This document shows positions 27,745 through 37,073 of a DNA stretch of 64,000 bases, in pieces; within the stretch, counting starts at the first letter, position 1, and each line of letters starts with the position of its first letter. Made by a program: the position numbers and the translations under genes. The stretch is taken from positions 248,001-312,000 of the forward strand of contig NZ_CP029358.1 of assembly GCF_003130795.1 (NCBI RefSeq), given 5' to 3'. The notes beneath the pieces were generated by a model. It was not told the DNA's origin, searched no databases, and saw only the letters and a list, made by a program, of their open reading frames with translations. This stretch comes from Azospirillum thermophilum. Its GTDB lineage: Bacteria; Pseudomonadota; Alphaproteobacteria; Azospirillales; Azospirillaceae.

Positions 27745-30700
27745 CTATGCCCCCGGCCGCAGGATCCGCCAGATCGCGGCCGGGTTCTGCTGCGGGTCGA
27801 GCCAGACCTGCTGGTACTTGCCGATCCAGGTGAAGCGGTGGCCGGTGAACAGGTCCTCCACCTGGACATGCGCCCCGTCGGGCAGGCCCAGCTCCCACAG
27901 CGGCACCTCGATCGTCCCGCCGCGGACATTGTGCGGGTCGAGGTTCACGGCGATCAGGATGACGTTGTCCTTCGTCTCGGTCATCTTGCCGTAGAGCAGG
28001 ATGTTGTCGTCGTGCGCCGTGTGGAAGGTCAGGTTGGTGAAGCGGTGCAGCGCCGGATTCTCCCGCCGGATGCGGTTGATCCGCGTGACATAGTCGCGGA
28101 TGTTGCCGGGCTGGTCCCAGTTCCAGTGCCGCACCTCGTACTTCTCGGAGTGGTTGTACTCCTCCTTGCCGGGGAAGGGATCGGCCTCGCACACCAGATA
28201 GGGCGCGTAGAGCCCGTAGACGCCGCCCAGCGTCGCCGCCAGCACCGCGCGCATCATGTGCGCCGGCCGGCCGCCATGGACCAGGATCGGCGGCAGGATG
28301 TCCGGCGTGTTGGCGAAGAAGTTGGGGCGCATGTACTCCTTCGACGGCCCCTGCGTCAGCTCGGTCAGATACTCGGTCAGCTCCTGCTTGGTGTTGCGCC
28401 AGGTGAAGTAGCTGTAGGACTGGGTGTAGCCGACCTTGGCCAGCCGGCTCATCAGCTTCGGCCGGGTGAAGGCCTCGGCCAGGAAGATGGCGTCGGGATA
28501 GCGGTCCTGCACCTCGCGGATCAGCCACTCCCAGAAGGGGAAGGGCTTGGTGTGCGGGTTGTCGACGCGGAAGGTCCGCACCCCCTCGCGGCACCACAGC
28601 AGGACCACGTCGCGCAGCGCGTACCACAGGTCCGGATAGGACTCGCGGTAGAAGCTGACGTTGACGATGTCCTGGTACTTCTTCGGCGGATTCTCGGCAT
28701 AGCGGATGGTGCCGTCGGGCCGCCAGTAGAACCACTCCGGATGCTCCCTGATCCAGGGATGGTCCGGCGAGCACTGGACGGCGAAGTCCAGCGCGATCTC
28801 GATCCCGTGGCGCTTCGCCTCGCGGATCAGGCGGCGGAAGCTCTCGAAATCGCCGATCTCCGGCGCGATGGCGTCATGCCCGCCCTCCTCCGCGCCGATG
28901 GCGTAGGGCACGCCGGGATCGTCCGGCCCGGGGTTCAGCGTGTTGTTCCTCCCCTTGCGGAAGCTGCGGCCGATCGGGTGGATCGGCGGGAAGTACAGCA
29001 CGTCGAATCCCATGTCGCGCACCATCGGCAGCAGGCCGATGACGTCGTCGAAGGTCCCCGGCCGCGACGGGTCGGGCGAGGCGGAGCGCGGGAAGATCTC
29101 GAACCAGGCGGCGAAGGCGCCGGCGGTGCGGTCGACATAGACCTGCAGGTCGCGGCCGTAGCGCGACAGGTACTGCCGCTCGCCGTGCCGCTCCATCACC
29201 CGGCGCGGGTGCTCCGACAGGGCATAGTCGATCAGCTCGCGCCCGCGCAGCGTCATCATGCGGTCGATCACCGCCTGCAGGCTGCCGCGCGCCTCGTCCG
29301 TGGCGGCGAGCTCCAGGGCGCGCTCGACGAACCGGCGGCCCTCGATCAGCTCCAGATCCACCACCAGCCCGGCATCGACCTTCTTGCGGAAATCGACGCG
29401 CCAGCTCTCCCACACGTCGCGCCAGCCCAGCACGGTGTAGAGGTAGCGGGTGTTGCGCGTCAGCGGCACCCGGCCGATCCAGCGGTCGTTGTCGAAGTAG
29501 GACATGCGCACCTCGTGCCAGTCCGGCTCGTCGACCGCCTTGTAGAGCACGGCGGCCGACAGCTCGAAATGGCCGTCGGTGAAGATGTCGGCCCAGACCT
29601 CCAGCAGGTCGCCGACCACCCGCTTGATGGGGAAGCGGCCGCCCTCGACCTCCGGATAGACCGCCTCGATGGCGACGCGGCCGGCGGCGAGGTCGTCCAT
29701 CCAGGCCCGCTCCTCCACGTCGTGCAGTTCGACGGGACGGGCCTGCGCCGGCCGGCCGCGGAACAGCCGCATCTCCAGCGGGCGCAGGGTCAGCGGCCGG
29801 CCCGGCTCGAAGGGCTGCGGCATGCTGTCGGGGGTGACGTCCTCGAAATCCTCGAACCGGCCGCCGGTCTCGGCCAGCAGCGGGCCGGGGTCGATGGGAT
29901 GGCTGCGCGACTCGTCCGGGTTCAGCAGCAGGATGGAACAGCCGTCCGGCCCGTCCGGATCCGCCCCGTCCACCGTGCGCAGCAGCCCCAGCACCGGCCC
30001 CTGCGGCGAGGTCATGCGGCGCTGCGGCCCCTCGACGTTCAGCGCCGGCGTGGCGGCCTTCATGGCGTTGACGTGACCGATGAAGCCGGTCAGGTCCAGC
30101 TTCGGCTGCTCCCAGTCCTCCGGCCGGGTGTTCACCACGTCCAGCTTGCGGGTGAAGCCGTATTCGAACCCCACGGGCATCATCACGCCGGTGGAGAAGC
30201 TGGCGGCGAACAGGTAGTGCATCTTGAGCTGGGCGGCCAGCCGCTCGGTGTCCTGGCTGCCGACCTCGGCCGCCAGACGGTCGGTGTCGTGGCTCTCCGG
30301 AAAGGCGACGGTCGGCGCGATCCAGCGATAGGCCTCATACTGGTCGAGCAGCCAGTCCGCCTTGAAGTCCCACCATTTGGCGCTGTTGAACAGGAAGTCG
30401 AAGCCGGCCCCGCGCAGGTCGCGCACCTGCTCCATGGTGCAGCCCAGCGTCTCGGCGAAGAACTTCACCTCCGGATCGGCGGCGCGGGCGGCGTCGATCA
30501 GGCTGCGCCACACCTCCGCCGGCACCTGATAGGCGGCGTCGCAGCGGAAGCCCTTCACCCCCAGCCCGATATGGTGGCGCAGGTAGCGCGTCCAGTACTC
30601 CACCAGCCCGGCGCGCGCCTCGGCGCGGCCATAGTCCAGCTCGGCGAGGTCGCCCCAGACGGTGACGCGCGTGGCGTCCACCGGATCGACGGCGCGCGGG

Positions 30701-31068
30701 CTGTAGAGCTCTCCCCGGGCGTCGCGCCGGTACCAGTCGGGGTGCTCCGCCACCAGCAGCGCGTCCCTGGCGGTGTGGTTGATGACGAGATCCATCATCA
30801 CCGACTGGCCGTGGCGCGCCGCCGCCGCGACGAAACCGCGCAGCAGCTCCGCGGGGCTTTCGGGCGATCCGCCCTGCAGGATGTCGTGCAGCCGGTAGGG
30901 GTCCTTCACCGCATAGAGGCTGCCGGAGAAGCCCGGATAATGGATCGGGTTCAGGAAGATCCAGTCGAACCCCATGCCGCCGATGCGGGGCAGGTGCTGC
31001 GCCCAGTCGCGCACGGGCCCGGCCAGAGTCGGGAACAGATTGTAGATTCGGGGTCCGGCGGTCGGCAT
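27745..31068 (-). CDS. glgE: GH13 amylase-like domain fused to GlgE maltosyltransferase
   Basis: A 1,107-residue two-enzyme protein. Residues about 1-370 are a GH13 domain with 'GVKGFRCDAAYQVP' (Asp nucleophile), 'VKFFAETLG' (acid/base Glu) and 'FPESHDTDR'. Residues about 450-1107 match GlgE (alpha-1,4-glucan:maltose-1-phosphate maltosyltransferase), with 'GVRTFRVDNPHTKPFPFW' (nucleophile Asp), 'DAIFLAEAFTRPKLM' (Glu) and 'NFFANTPDIL'. GlgE extends glucan from maltose 1-phosphate made from trehalose by TreS and Pep2/Mak; those partners are not in the window. The N-terminal domain may trim or transfer glucan. The ATG at 31068 is chosen just before the first strand ('PRIYNLFPTLAG'). Confidence 0.9.
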   Translation of the reverse strand: MPTAGPRIYNLFPTLAGPVRDWAQHLPRIGGMGFDWIFLNPIHYPGFSGSLYAVKDPYRLHDILQGGSPESPAELLRGFVAAAARHGQSVMMDLVINHTARDALLVAEHPDWYRRDARGELYSPRAVDPVDATRVTVWGDLAELDYGRAEARAGLVEYWTRYLRHHIGLGVKGFRCDAAYQVPAEVWRSLIDAARAADPEVKFFAETLGCTMEQVRDLRGAGFDFLFNSAKWWDFKADWLLDQYEAYRWIAPTVAFPESHDTDRLAAEVGSQDTERLAAQLKMHYLFAASFSTGVMMPVGFEYGFTRKLDVVNTRPEDWEQPKLDLTGFIGHVNAMKAATPALNVEGPQRRMTSPQGPVLGLLRTVDGADPDGPDGCSILLLNPDESRSHPIDPGPLLAETGGRFEDFEDVTPDSMPQPFEPGRPLTLRPLEMRLFRGRPAQARPVELHDVEERAWMDDLAAGRVAIEAVYPEVEGGRFPIKRVVGDLLEVWADIFTDGHFELSAAVLYKAVDEPDWHEVRMSYFDNDRWIGRVPLTRNTRYLYTVLGWRDVWESWRVDFRKKVDAGLVVDLELIEGRRFVERALELAATDEARGSLQAVIDRMMTLRGRELIDYALSEHPRRVMERHGERQYLSRYGRDLQVYVDRTAGAFAAWFEIFPRSASPDPSRPGTFDDVIGLLPMVRDMGFDVLYFPPIHPIGRSFRKGRNNTLNPGPDDPGVPYAIGAEEGGHDAIAPEIGDFESFRRLIREAKRHGIEIALDFAVQCSPDHPWIREHPEWFYWRPDGTIRYAENPPKKYQDIVNVSFYRESYPDLWYALRDVVLLWCREGVRTFRVDNPHTKPFPFWEWLIREVQDRYPDAIFLAEAFTRPKLMSRLAKVGYTQSYSYFTWRNTKQELTEYLTELTQGPSKEYMRPNFFANTPDILPPILVHGGRPAHMMRAVLAATLGGVYGLYAPYLVCEADPFPGKEEYNHSEKYEVRHWNWDQPGNIRDYVTRINRIRRENPALHRFTNLTFHTAHDDNILLYGKMTETKDNVILIAVNLDPHNVRGGTIEVPLWELGLPDGAHVQVEDLFTGHRFTWIGKYQQVWLDPQQNPAAIWRILRPGA

Positions 31069-31276
31069 GGGTGTGGTTCTCCGTCGGCATGGGGCAACGG
31101 CTTGCGCGTTCGGCCGTTGACAGTCCGGACCCACCCATGTGGGATCGTTGAACGGGAAGGTCACGGAACTGCAACCGGCACCGGACGGGCCGCCACGCGC
31201 TCAACCCGCGGCACCGGCGAAGGTTCCCCGGCCGCCTGCCCGCCACCCCCGCCCCCTGCGACCGAAGGACCCGCGC

Positions 31277-32134
31277 ATGGCCGAGAAGAACGGCTCCGAC
31301 AAGACCGGCAAACCGAAGAAGATCCGGCTGGACAAGCTGGACATGGCCGACGCCCGAATCGACTCGGCGGAGGAGTACGACCGCCGCCTGGGCAAGCTGC
31401 AGAAGGAGCTTCTGCACATCCAGCAGACCTACTGGCACGAGAAGCGCCGCGCCGTCCTGGTGTTCGAGGGCTGGGACGCCGGCGGCAAGGGCGGCGCCAT
31501 CCGCCGGCTGACCGAACCGCTCGACCCCCGCGGCTTCCACGTCTGGCCGATCTCCGCCCCCACCGCCGAGGAGCAGGGCAAGCACTATCTCTACCGCTTC
31601 TGGACCAAGCTGCCGGCCCGCGGCACCTTCGCCATCTTCGACCGCTCCTGGTACGGCCGCGTCCTGGTGGAGCGGGTGGAGAAGCTGGCGACCAGGGAGC
31701 AGTGGAAGCGCGCCTACGACGAGATCAACGAGTTCGAGCGGCTGCTGACCGACGACGGCGTGCGGATCATCAAGATCTTCATGCACATCACCGCCGAGGA
31801 GCAGCTCAACCGCTTCCGCGAGCGCCTGACCAACCCCTACAAGCGCTGGAAGCTGACCGAGGAGGACCTGCGCAACCGGGCGCGCTGGGACGATTACGTG
31901 AAGGCGACGGAGGACATGTTCGACCACACCTCCACCGAGCGGGCGCCCTGGCACGCCATCCCCGCCAACTCGAAATGGTACGCCCGCCTGCGCGTGCTGG
32001 AGATCGTGACCAAGGCCCTGAAGGAGGGCGTCAACATCGCCCCGCCTCCCATGGACCAGGACGTCGCCCGCAGCGCCGCCGAGCTGCTGGGCGTCCACAT
32101 CAGCCAGGTCATGGCGCCGGCCAAGGCGGGGTAG
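31277..32134 (+). CDS. ppk2: Polyphosphate kinase 2 family protein
   Basis: A 285-residue PPK2-family kinase that moves phosphate between polyphosphate and nucleotides. Walker A-like 'FEGWDAGGKGGAIRRLTEPL' and the lid/Walker B-like 'FAIFDRSWYGRVLVERVE' are intact, as are 'NEFERLLTDDGVRIIKIF' and 'RWDDYVKATEDMF'. The direction (NDP or NMP phosphorylation) cannot be told from the sequence. The ATG at 31277 follows a low-complexity open stretch that does not look like protein. It is divergent from glgE, with a 208-base shared upstream region. Confidence 0.9.
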   Translation: MAEKNGSDKTGKPKKIRLDKLDMADARIDSAEEYDRRLGKLQKELLHIQQTYWHEKRRAVLVFEGWDAGGKGGAIRRLTEPLDPRGFHVWPISAPTAEEQGKHYLYRFWTKLPARGTFAIFDRSWYGRVLVERVEKLATREQWKRAYDEINEFERLLTDDGVRIIKIFMHITAEEQLNRFRERLTNPYKRWKLTEEDLRNRARWDDYVKATEDMFDHTSTERAPWHAIPANSKWYARLRVLEIVTKALKEGVNIAPPPMDQDVARSAAELLGVHISQVMAPAKAG

Positions 32135-32156
32135 GCGGGGCTGGACGGGGCGGCGG

Positions 32157-32190
32157 CGGGGCGGCGGCCCACGGTTCGTCCGCCGCCCCG
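32157..32190. terminator. GC-rich hairpin between convergent ppk2 and chemoreceptor genes
   Basis: An 11-bp stem (32157-32167 with 32180-32190) has a 12-base loop. It lacks a T-tract on either strand, so it may act as a weak bidirectional terminator. Confidence 0.35.
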
Positions 32191-32218
32191 CCCCGCAAGG
32201 TCTCGCGGGCCCGGACGG

Positions 32219-34185
32219 TCAGCCGGCGCGCACGCCCGCCAGGAAATGCCCGACCTCGGTCTTCAGGGTGTCGGCCTGGACCGAGAGCTGCCGGACCGTC
32301 TGCAGCACCTCGCCGGCGACCGTGTTGCTTTCGTCGGCGGCGGCGTTGACGCCGGCGATGCTGTTGGCGACCTCCTGGGTGCCGAGCGCCGCCTGCTGGA
32401 CATTGCGGCTGATCTCGCGCGTCGCCGCCCCCTGCTCCTCGACCGCCGAGGCGATGGAGGTGGCGGCCTCGTCGATGGCGGTGATGATGCGGCCGATCTG
32501 CTTGATCTGCTGCACCGCGTCGCCGGTCGCCGACTGGATGGCGGCGACCTGGGCGGCGATCTCCTCGGTGGCCTTGGCCGTCTGGTTGGCCAGCGCCTTG
32601 ACCTCCTGCGCCACGACGGCGAAGCCCTTGCCCGCCTCGCCGGCGCGGGCCGCCTCGATGGTGGCGTTCAGCGCCAGCAGATTGGTCTGGCTGGCGATGG
32701 AGTTGATCAGCTCGACCACCGCGCCGATCCGCTCGACCGCCGTGGCGAGGCCCTCGACCTTGCCGTTGGCCTGCTCGGCCACCACCACCGCCTCGTTGGC
32801 GATCCGCGAGGATTCGCCGACCCGGCGGCTGATCTCGCCGATGGAGCTGGACAGCTCCTCGGTGGCGGCGGCCACCGTCTGCACGTTCGCCGAGGTCTGC
32901 TCGGTCGCCGCGACCACCGTTCCGGCAAGCTGGCCGGTGCGGTCGGCGACCCGCGCCATCTCCTGGGCCCGGCGCTCCATGTCCTTGGACTCGGTGGCGA
33001 CCGCGTGGATGACGCCGCCGACCGTCTCCTCGAAGCCGTCGGCGAGGAGGAGCATGGACTTGCGCTTCTCCTCCTCGGCGCGGGCCTTCAGCGCCTCCTG
33101 CTCGGCGGCGAGCCGCCGGTGTTCGGCCATGTTGCGCTTGAAGACCAGCAGCGTTTCCGCCATGGCGCCGATCTCGTCCGACCGCTCCTGCCCGGGGATG
33201 TCCCCCTCCATGTCGCCGTCGGCGAGCCGGCGCATCGCCCCGGTGATCTGCGTCACCGGCCGCGCGACGAGGCGGTAGATCAGCACGCCGAGCGCCGCCA
33301 GCAGCAGCACGATCACCCCGCCGACCGACAGGATCAGCGTACGCCGGAAATCGTCCAGCGGCGCCATGACCGTCGCGCGGTCCAGCGTGATGCCGACATA
33401 CCACCTGGCCGAGGTCAGCCCGGTGATGGGGAAGAAGCTGGTCATCGTGTCGCCGTCGCCGGCGGTCCGCCCGGCGCGCGCCGGGTCGAAGCCGCCGTCC
33501 AGCGCCTTCAGGACCTTGGACTGGTCGGGATGGACCAGGACCGTTCCCTCGGAGTCCACCAGGAAGGCATAGCCGTTGCCGTCCAGCGCCATGCCGTGGA
33601 GGAAGTCGTTCACCCGCGACAGGTCGAGGTCGGCGCCGGCCACCCCGCCACACCGCCCGCCATATCGCCGGCACCGGCGACCGGCCGCGCGATGGTGAGG
33701 GTCAGCTTGCCGGACGAGGCGCTGATGTAGGGCTTGGTCAGCACGAGCCGCTTCTCGGCGACGGCGCTCTCGTACCAGCCGCGTTTGCGCGGATCGTACC
33801 CCTCCGGCATCCTGGCGCTCGGCTCGCGGATGAAGGCACCGTCCTGGCGGCCGAAATAGACCGGGGAGAAGCTGTCGGTCAGCGCCTTGGACCGCAGCAG
33901 CCGCTCGACGCCGGCATCCGCGCCGGTGCTCTGGATCGCGTCGGCAAGACCGTCGAGAAGTCGCTGCCGGCCGTCGAGCCAGGTCGCGATGCTGATCGCC
34001 GCCGACTGGCCGACCAGCCGCACCTGCGACTCCACGCCCTGCAGAAGGGTCCGCTGCGCGATCGACGCGCTGAAGGCGGCCAGGGCGCCGATGCCGACGA
34101 TCATCAGCAGCGACGCGGCGATCAGGATTCTGTAAACGAACTTCGTTCTTTTCCGACCAACGGATTCGGTCGAGACACCCATCAT
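32219..34185 (-). CDS. Methyl-accepting chemotaxis protein (one frameshift in this sequence)
   Basis: About 655 residues when repaired. The layout is: a short cytoplasmic start, membrane helix 1 ('[19 protein letters not shown]'), a double-Cache-like periplasmic sensor domain with '[10 protein letters not shown]' and '[17 protein letters not shown]', membrane helix 2 ('[19 protein letters not shown]'), HAMP, and the signalling domain with the hairpin tip '[20 protein letters not shown]'. It should sense an unknown small ligand and control CheA. The sensor and signalling halves are in different frames, joined at the four-C run 33643-33646; one extra base gives an uninterrupted '[16 protein letters not shown]'. 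GGAGGG precedes the tandem ATGs at 34185 and 34182. If the shift were real, receptor and sensor would be separated. Confidence 0.85.
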
Positions 34186-34291
34186 CTCACCCTCCAACCG
34201 CTCGTAAGCGGCAATAACCCTATTCGCTATGTCCCAGCCTTTTCCCGCCCTACCAGGACAGCCGGCTGGAGTTATTTCCACAGATACTTTG

Positions 34292-34322
34292 ATTTCGAAT
34301 TAATATTTTGTGTCATCGAAAT
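34292..34322 (-). promoter_or_regulatory. AT-rich inverted repeat upstream of the chemoreceptor gene
   Basis: ATTTCGA (34292-34298) and its complement TCGAAAT (34316-34322) are 17 bases apart in a locally AT-rich stretch, about 110-140 bases before the receptor start. It looks like an operator or an upstream promoter element; no consensus promoter was confidently placed. Confidence 0.3.
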
Positions 34323-34428
34323 TGCACGACCCTGCCGGTCAGCGGCTTCATGCCGCAGCCGGGCGCAGTCAATGATTGAAGCGATGATTACTGCGCACCA
34401 GGGCAAGGATGCCCATCAAGACGGGAAA

Positions 34429-36261
34429 CTACCCCCGTCCCCACAACCCTTGTTCGCCGAGGTCGGCGCTGCGCTGCTTCTCCAGGGCCTGGCTGTAGCG
34501 GCGCAGCGCAAAGGACTCGGTGACGTAGCCGACGATCCGCCGGTCGCCGGGGGCGGCGAGGACGGGCAGCGCCTCCACCTCCGCCTCGCAGAACCGCTGC
34601 AGCACGGTGCGGGCGTCGTCGCCCGGCAGCAGGGCGTGGCCGGCATGGCGGGCGAGATCGGCGGCGGTGGTCTCCGCCGCCTCGTCGTCCAGCGTCGGGT
34701 CGTGCACCACCGCCATGTCGATCAGCCCGGCGTAGCGGCCCTGGTCGTCCACCGCGAAGACCAGCTTGGCCGAGCCCAGCGGATAGAGCCGCCGCAGCGC
34801 CTCCACCGACTGGCTCTGCAGGACCGTCTTGGCGTCGCTGCGCATCAGCCGCAGCGCCGTCAGCTCCGCCAGCCAGCCGATGTCGTAGGCGCCGCGGATC
34901 GGCACGCCGCGCAGATGGAACCGCCAGGTCGCGAAGGAATAGCCGAAGGCCTCGCGCACCACGATGGTGGACACGACGACCCCGATCAGCACACCGGACG
35001 CCGCCCACAGGTCCTGCGTCGTCTCCAGCACCAGCAGCACCATGGTCACCGGCGCGCCGACGACGCCGGCGGCGACCGCCCCCATGCCGACCAGCAGCAG
35101 CAGGCCGCGGTCGATCCCCAGCCCCGGCAGAACGCCGTCCAGCAGGGCGCCCAGCAGCCCGCCGAACAGTCCGCCGAGGAACAGGGAGGCGCTGAACAGC
35201 CCGCCGCGGAAGCCGGAGCCGAGCGACAGGGCCGAGGCCAGGATCTTCGCCCCCAGCGTGATCGCCAGCAGCGCCGCCCCGCCGGCCAGCTCCGGCGGCA
35301 CCGCGCCCGGCCCGCTGCCCTGCACCGCCGGCACCGCCAGGGCCAGCCCGCCGACCCCCAGCCCGCCGACCGCCGGCCCCAGCCAGCGCGGGACCGCCAG
35401 CAGACGGAAGGCCCGCTCGGCCAGGGTCACCGCCTGCATCGCCAGGATGCTGAGCCAGCCGGCGAGGAAGCCGACGGCGCCGCACAGCACATAGTCCCAG
35501 CCGGCGACCGCCACCGGCCGGCCGATCGCCAGCGGCGTCTCCATGTCCGACAACAGGCCGGACAGGGCGACCGCCGCCACCGCCGCCGCCCCGACCGGAG
35601 CGAGGTTGGCGAGCGTATAGCCGCCCAGCACCAGCTCGAACGCATAGAAGGCGCCGGCCAGCGGCGTGTGATAGGCCGCGGCGATCGCCGCCGCCGCCCC
35701 GCAGCCGACCAGCGTGCGCAGGTCCGACCGGCGCAGGTGCAGCCTCTGTCCGATGGTGGAGGCGAGCCCGGCCCCCGCCTGGGTATAGGCCGCCTCCATG
35801 CCGACCGAGGCGCCGCAGCCGTTGGACAGCGCCGTGGTCAGGGTCAGCCGCAGGCTGTCGATCATCGACATCTTGCCGCCGTAGAGCGCGTTCGCCTCCA
35901 CCGCATCGACGATGTCGCGGTTGTGCCAGCGGCGCAGCAGCATCGCCACCACCCCGACCAGCAGCCCGCCGAGCACCGGGACCAGCAGGGTCCGCATCGG
36001 GTCGATGGTGACCGACCCCAGCCGCCGCCCCTCCGGCACGCCGAAGGCGATCTGCTGGACGAGCAGCACCCCCTCGTGCAGCAGGGCGACCGCCAGCCCG
36101 ATGACGCCGCCGATCGCCGCCGACAGCAGCACGATGGCGAGCGCGCTGTCGCGCACGCTGCGGCGCAGCGCGGTCGTCGTGGTGGCGGCGGGTTCGGGGC
36201 AGTCCGGCAGGACGCGGCCACTCGCAGCAGCCCCGCTCATGGGCGTCGCATCGTCGGGCAT
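34429..36261 (-). CDS. CLC-type chloride channel/antiporter with two CBS domains
   Basis: A protein of about 610 residues. It has the CLC membrane domain (about residues 30-425) with 'SVGMEAAYTQAGAG' at the selectivity/gating-glutamate position, 'GSGPGAVPPE' for the GSGIP loop, and 'LGSGFRGGLFSASLFLGG' for the GxFxP segment. Two CBS domains at the C-terminus ('LQSQSVEALRRLYPLGSAKL', 'GDDARTVLQRFCEAEVEALP') usually bind adenine nucleotides. The start is uncertain: repeat copy A ends exactly at the ATG at 36240, and the ATGs at 36261 and 36282 lie inside the repeat. No Shine-Dalgarno sequence is clear for any of them. Confidence 0.88.
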   Translation of the reverse strand: MPDDATPMSGAAASGRVLPDCPEPAATTTTALRRSVRDSALAIVLLSAAIGGVIGLAVALLHEGVLLVQQIAFGVPEGRRLGSVTIDPMRTLLVPVLGGLLVGVVAMLLRRWHNRDIVDAVEANALYGGKMSMIDSLRLTLTTALSNGCGASVGMEAAYTQAGAGLASTIGQRLHLRRSDLRTLVGCGAAAAIAAAYHTPLAGAFYAFELVLGGYTLANLAPVGAAAVAAVALSGLLSDMETPLAIGRPVAVAGWDYVLCGAVGFLAGWLSILAMQAVTLAERAFRLLAVPRWLGPAVGGLGVGGLALAVPAVQGSGPGAVPPELAGGAALLAITLGAKILASALSLGSGFRGGLFSASLFLGGLFGGLLGALLDGVLPGLGIDRGLLLLVGMGAVAAGVVGAPVTMVLLVLETTQDLWAASGVLIGVVVSTIVVREAFGYSFATWRFHLRGVPIRGAYDIGWLAELTALRLMRSDAKTVLQSQSVEALRRLYPLGSAKLVFAVDDQGRYAGLIDMAVVHDPTLDDEAAETTAADLARHAGHALLPGDDARTVLQRFCEAEVEALPVLAAPGDRRIVGYVTESFALRRYSQALEKQRSADLGEQGLWGRG

Positions 36262-36321
36262 GACTGGGGAAACTGGCTCCATCCGCCCGGGGATCAACTC
36301 CCCCGTTGGAGGGAGGGGTGC
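36241..36321. repeat. Dispersed 81-bp repeat, copy A
   Basis: About 86% identical to copy B at 36967-37047 with one alignment gap. It contains a GC-rich hairpin-forming core and ends in GTTGGAGGGAGGGG. It abuts the ATG at 36240 of the CLC gene. Confidence 0.7.
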
Positions 36322-36403
36322 TTGCCGTCATCGGTCATGCCGGCATTTTTCCGGTTTTACCAACACGGCAGCGTGCCATCCTCGACCGTGACCTGCCCCG
36401 CGG

Positions 36404-36835
36404 TCATTCGATCCAGGGGTCGATCACCGTCACGTCGCAGTCCTGGAAATCCGCCACGTTCCGCGTCGCGACGGCGCCGCCGCGCGACCGGGCGATGGCG
36501 GCGATCTGCGCGTCGAAGGTTCCGGTCGGGCGCCCGGCACGGCGCCGGCCTGCGGCAACCAGCGCGAACGCCTCTGCTGCCGCGCCGTCGAACGGCAGCA
36601 CGCGACCAGCAAAATCCTCTGCGAACATCTGCCCCGCGGCGGCCAGAAGGTCACTGCGCCGTGTGCCATCCGGCAGCAACGCCAAGCCATAGAGGATTTC
36701 CGCCTGGGTAACGGCGGTGATGTACAGGCCGGCGACCGGCTGGCCGGCGATCCACCGGACCACAGCGGCCGACGGGCTCGGCCGCATCAGCTCGGACAGG
36801 ACGTTGGTGTCCAGGATGACCATGGCCGGAACCAT
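36404..36835 (-). CDS. PIN-domain toxin (VapC/FitB-like)
   Basis: A 143-residue PIN-domain ribonuclease, the toxin of a type II toxin-antitoxin pair. All four acidic positions are present: Asp9 ('ILDTNVLSEL'), Glu46 ('TQAEILYG'), Asp108 ('GTFDAQIAAI') and Asp129 ('NVADFQDC'). The family usually starts at the internal ATG at 36823 ('MVILDTN'). The ATG at 36835 lies three bases after the antitoxin stop and suits translational coupling. The cognate antitoxin is truncated (see 36839-36966), so the toxin may rely on a short remnant. Confidence 0.88.
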   Translation of the reverse strand: MVPAMVILDTNVLSELMRPSPSAAVVRWIAGQPVAGLYITAVTQAEILYGLALLPDGTRRSDLLAAAGQMFAEDFAGRVLPFDGAAAEAFALVAAGRRRAGRPTGTFDAQIAAIARSRGGAVATRNVADFQDCDVTVIDPWIE

Positions 36836-36838
36836 GAT

Positions 36839-36966
36839 TCACTCGAAGGCGGGCGGGGCCCGCAACGATTCGCGCGGCGCCTCCGGCACATCGACGCCAC
36901 CGAAGCGCTGGAAGCGGCGCCCGATCGCCTCCGCCATGTTCGCCGCCGGTTCCGGCTGCCCGGCCA
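36839..36966 (-). pseudogene. 3' remnant of a FitA/VapB-type antitoxin gene
   Basis: The reverse strand encodes 'AEAIGRRFQRFGGVDVPE' and ends 'RESLRAPPAFE', the characteristic C-terminus of FitA-type antitoxins that wraps the PIN toxin active site. The N-terminal ribbon-helix-helix DNA-binding half is absent: coding similarity ends where repeat copy B begins (36967). An in-frame ATG at 36937 could still give a 32-residue peptide. The open frame reading upstream through the repeat has no antitoxin-like sequence. Confidence 0.7.
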
Positions 36967-37047
36967 GGGCGTCGCGTCGTCGGGCATGATGGGGAAACCG
37001 CCTCCGTCCGCGCGGGGCCCAACGCCCCCGTTGGAGGGAGGGGGTGC
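36967..37047. repeat. Dispersed 81-bp repeat, copy B
   Basis: Second copy of the repeat at 36241-36321. It contains the palindrome CCAACG-CCCC-CGTTGG near its right end and interrupts the 5' half of the antitoxin gene. It resembles a REP- or MITE-like element. Confidence 0.7.
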
Positions 37048-37073
37048 CCGTCCGCCTCCCGGACCTGCCCGCC

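Noticed and set aside
32157..32190. Strong rho-independent terminator
   Set aside because: The stem is good but no T-tract follows on either strand, so it is listed only with low confidence.
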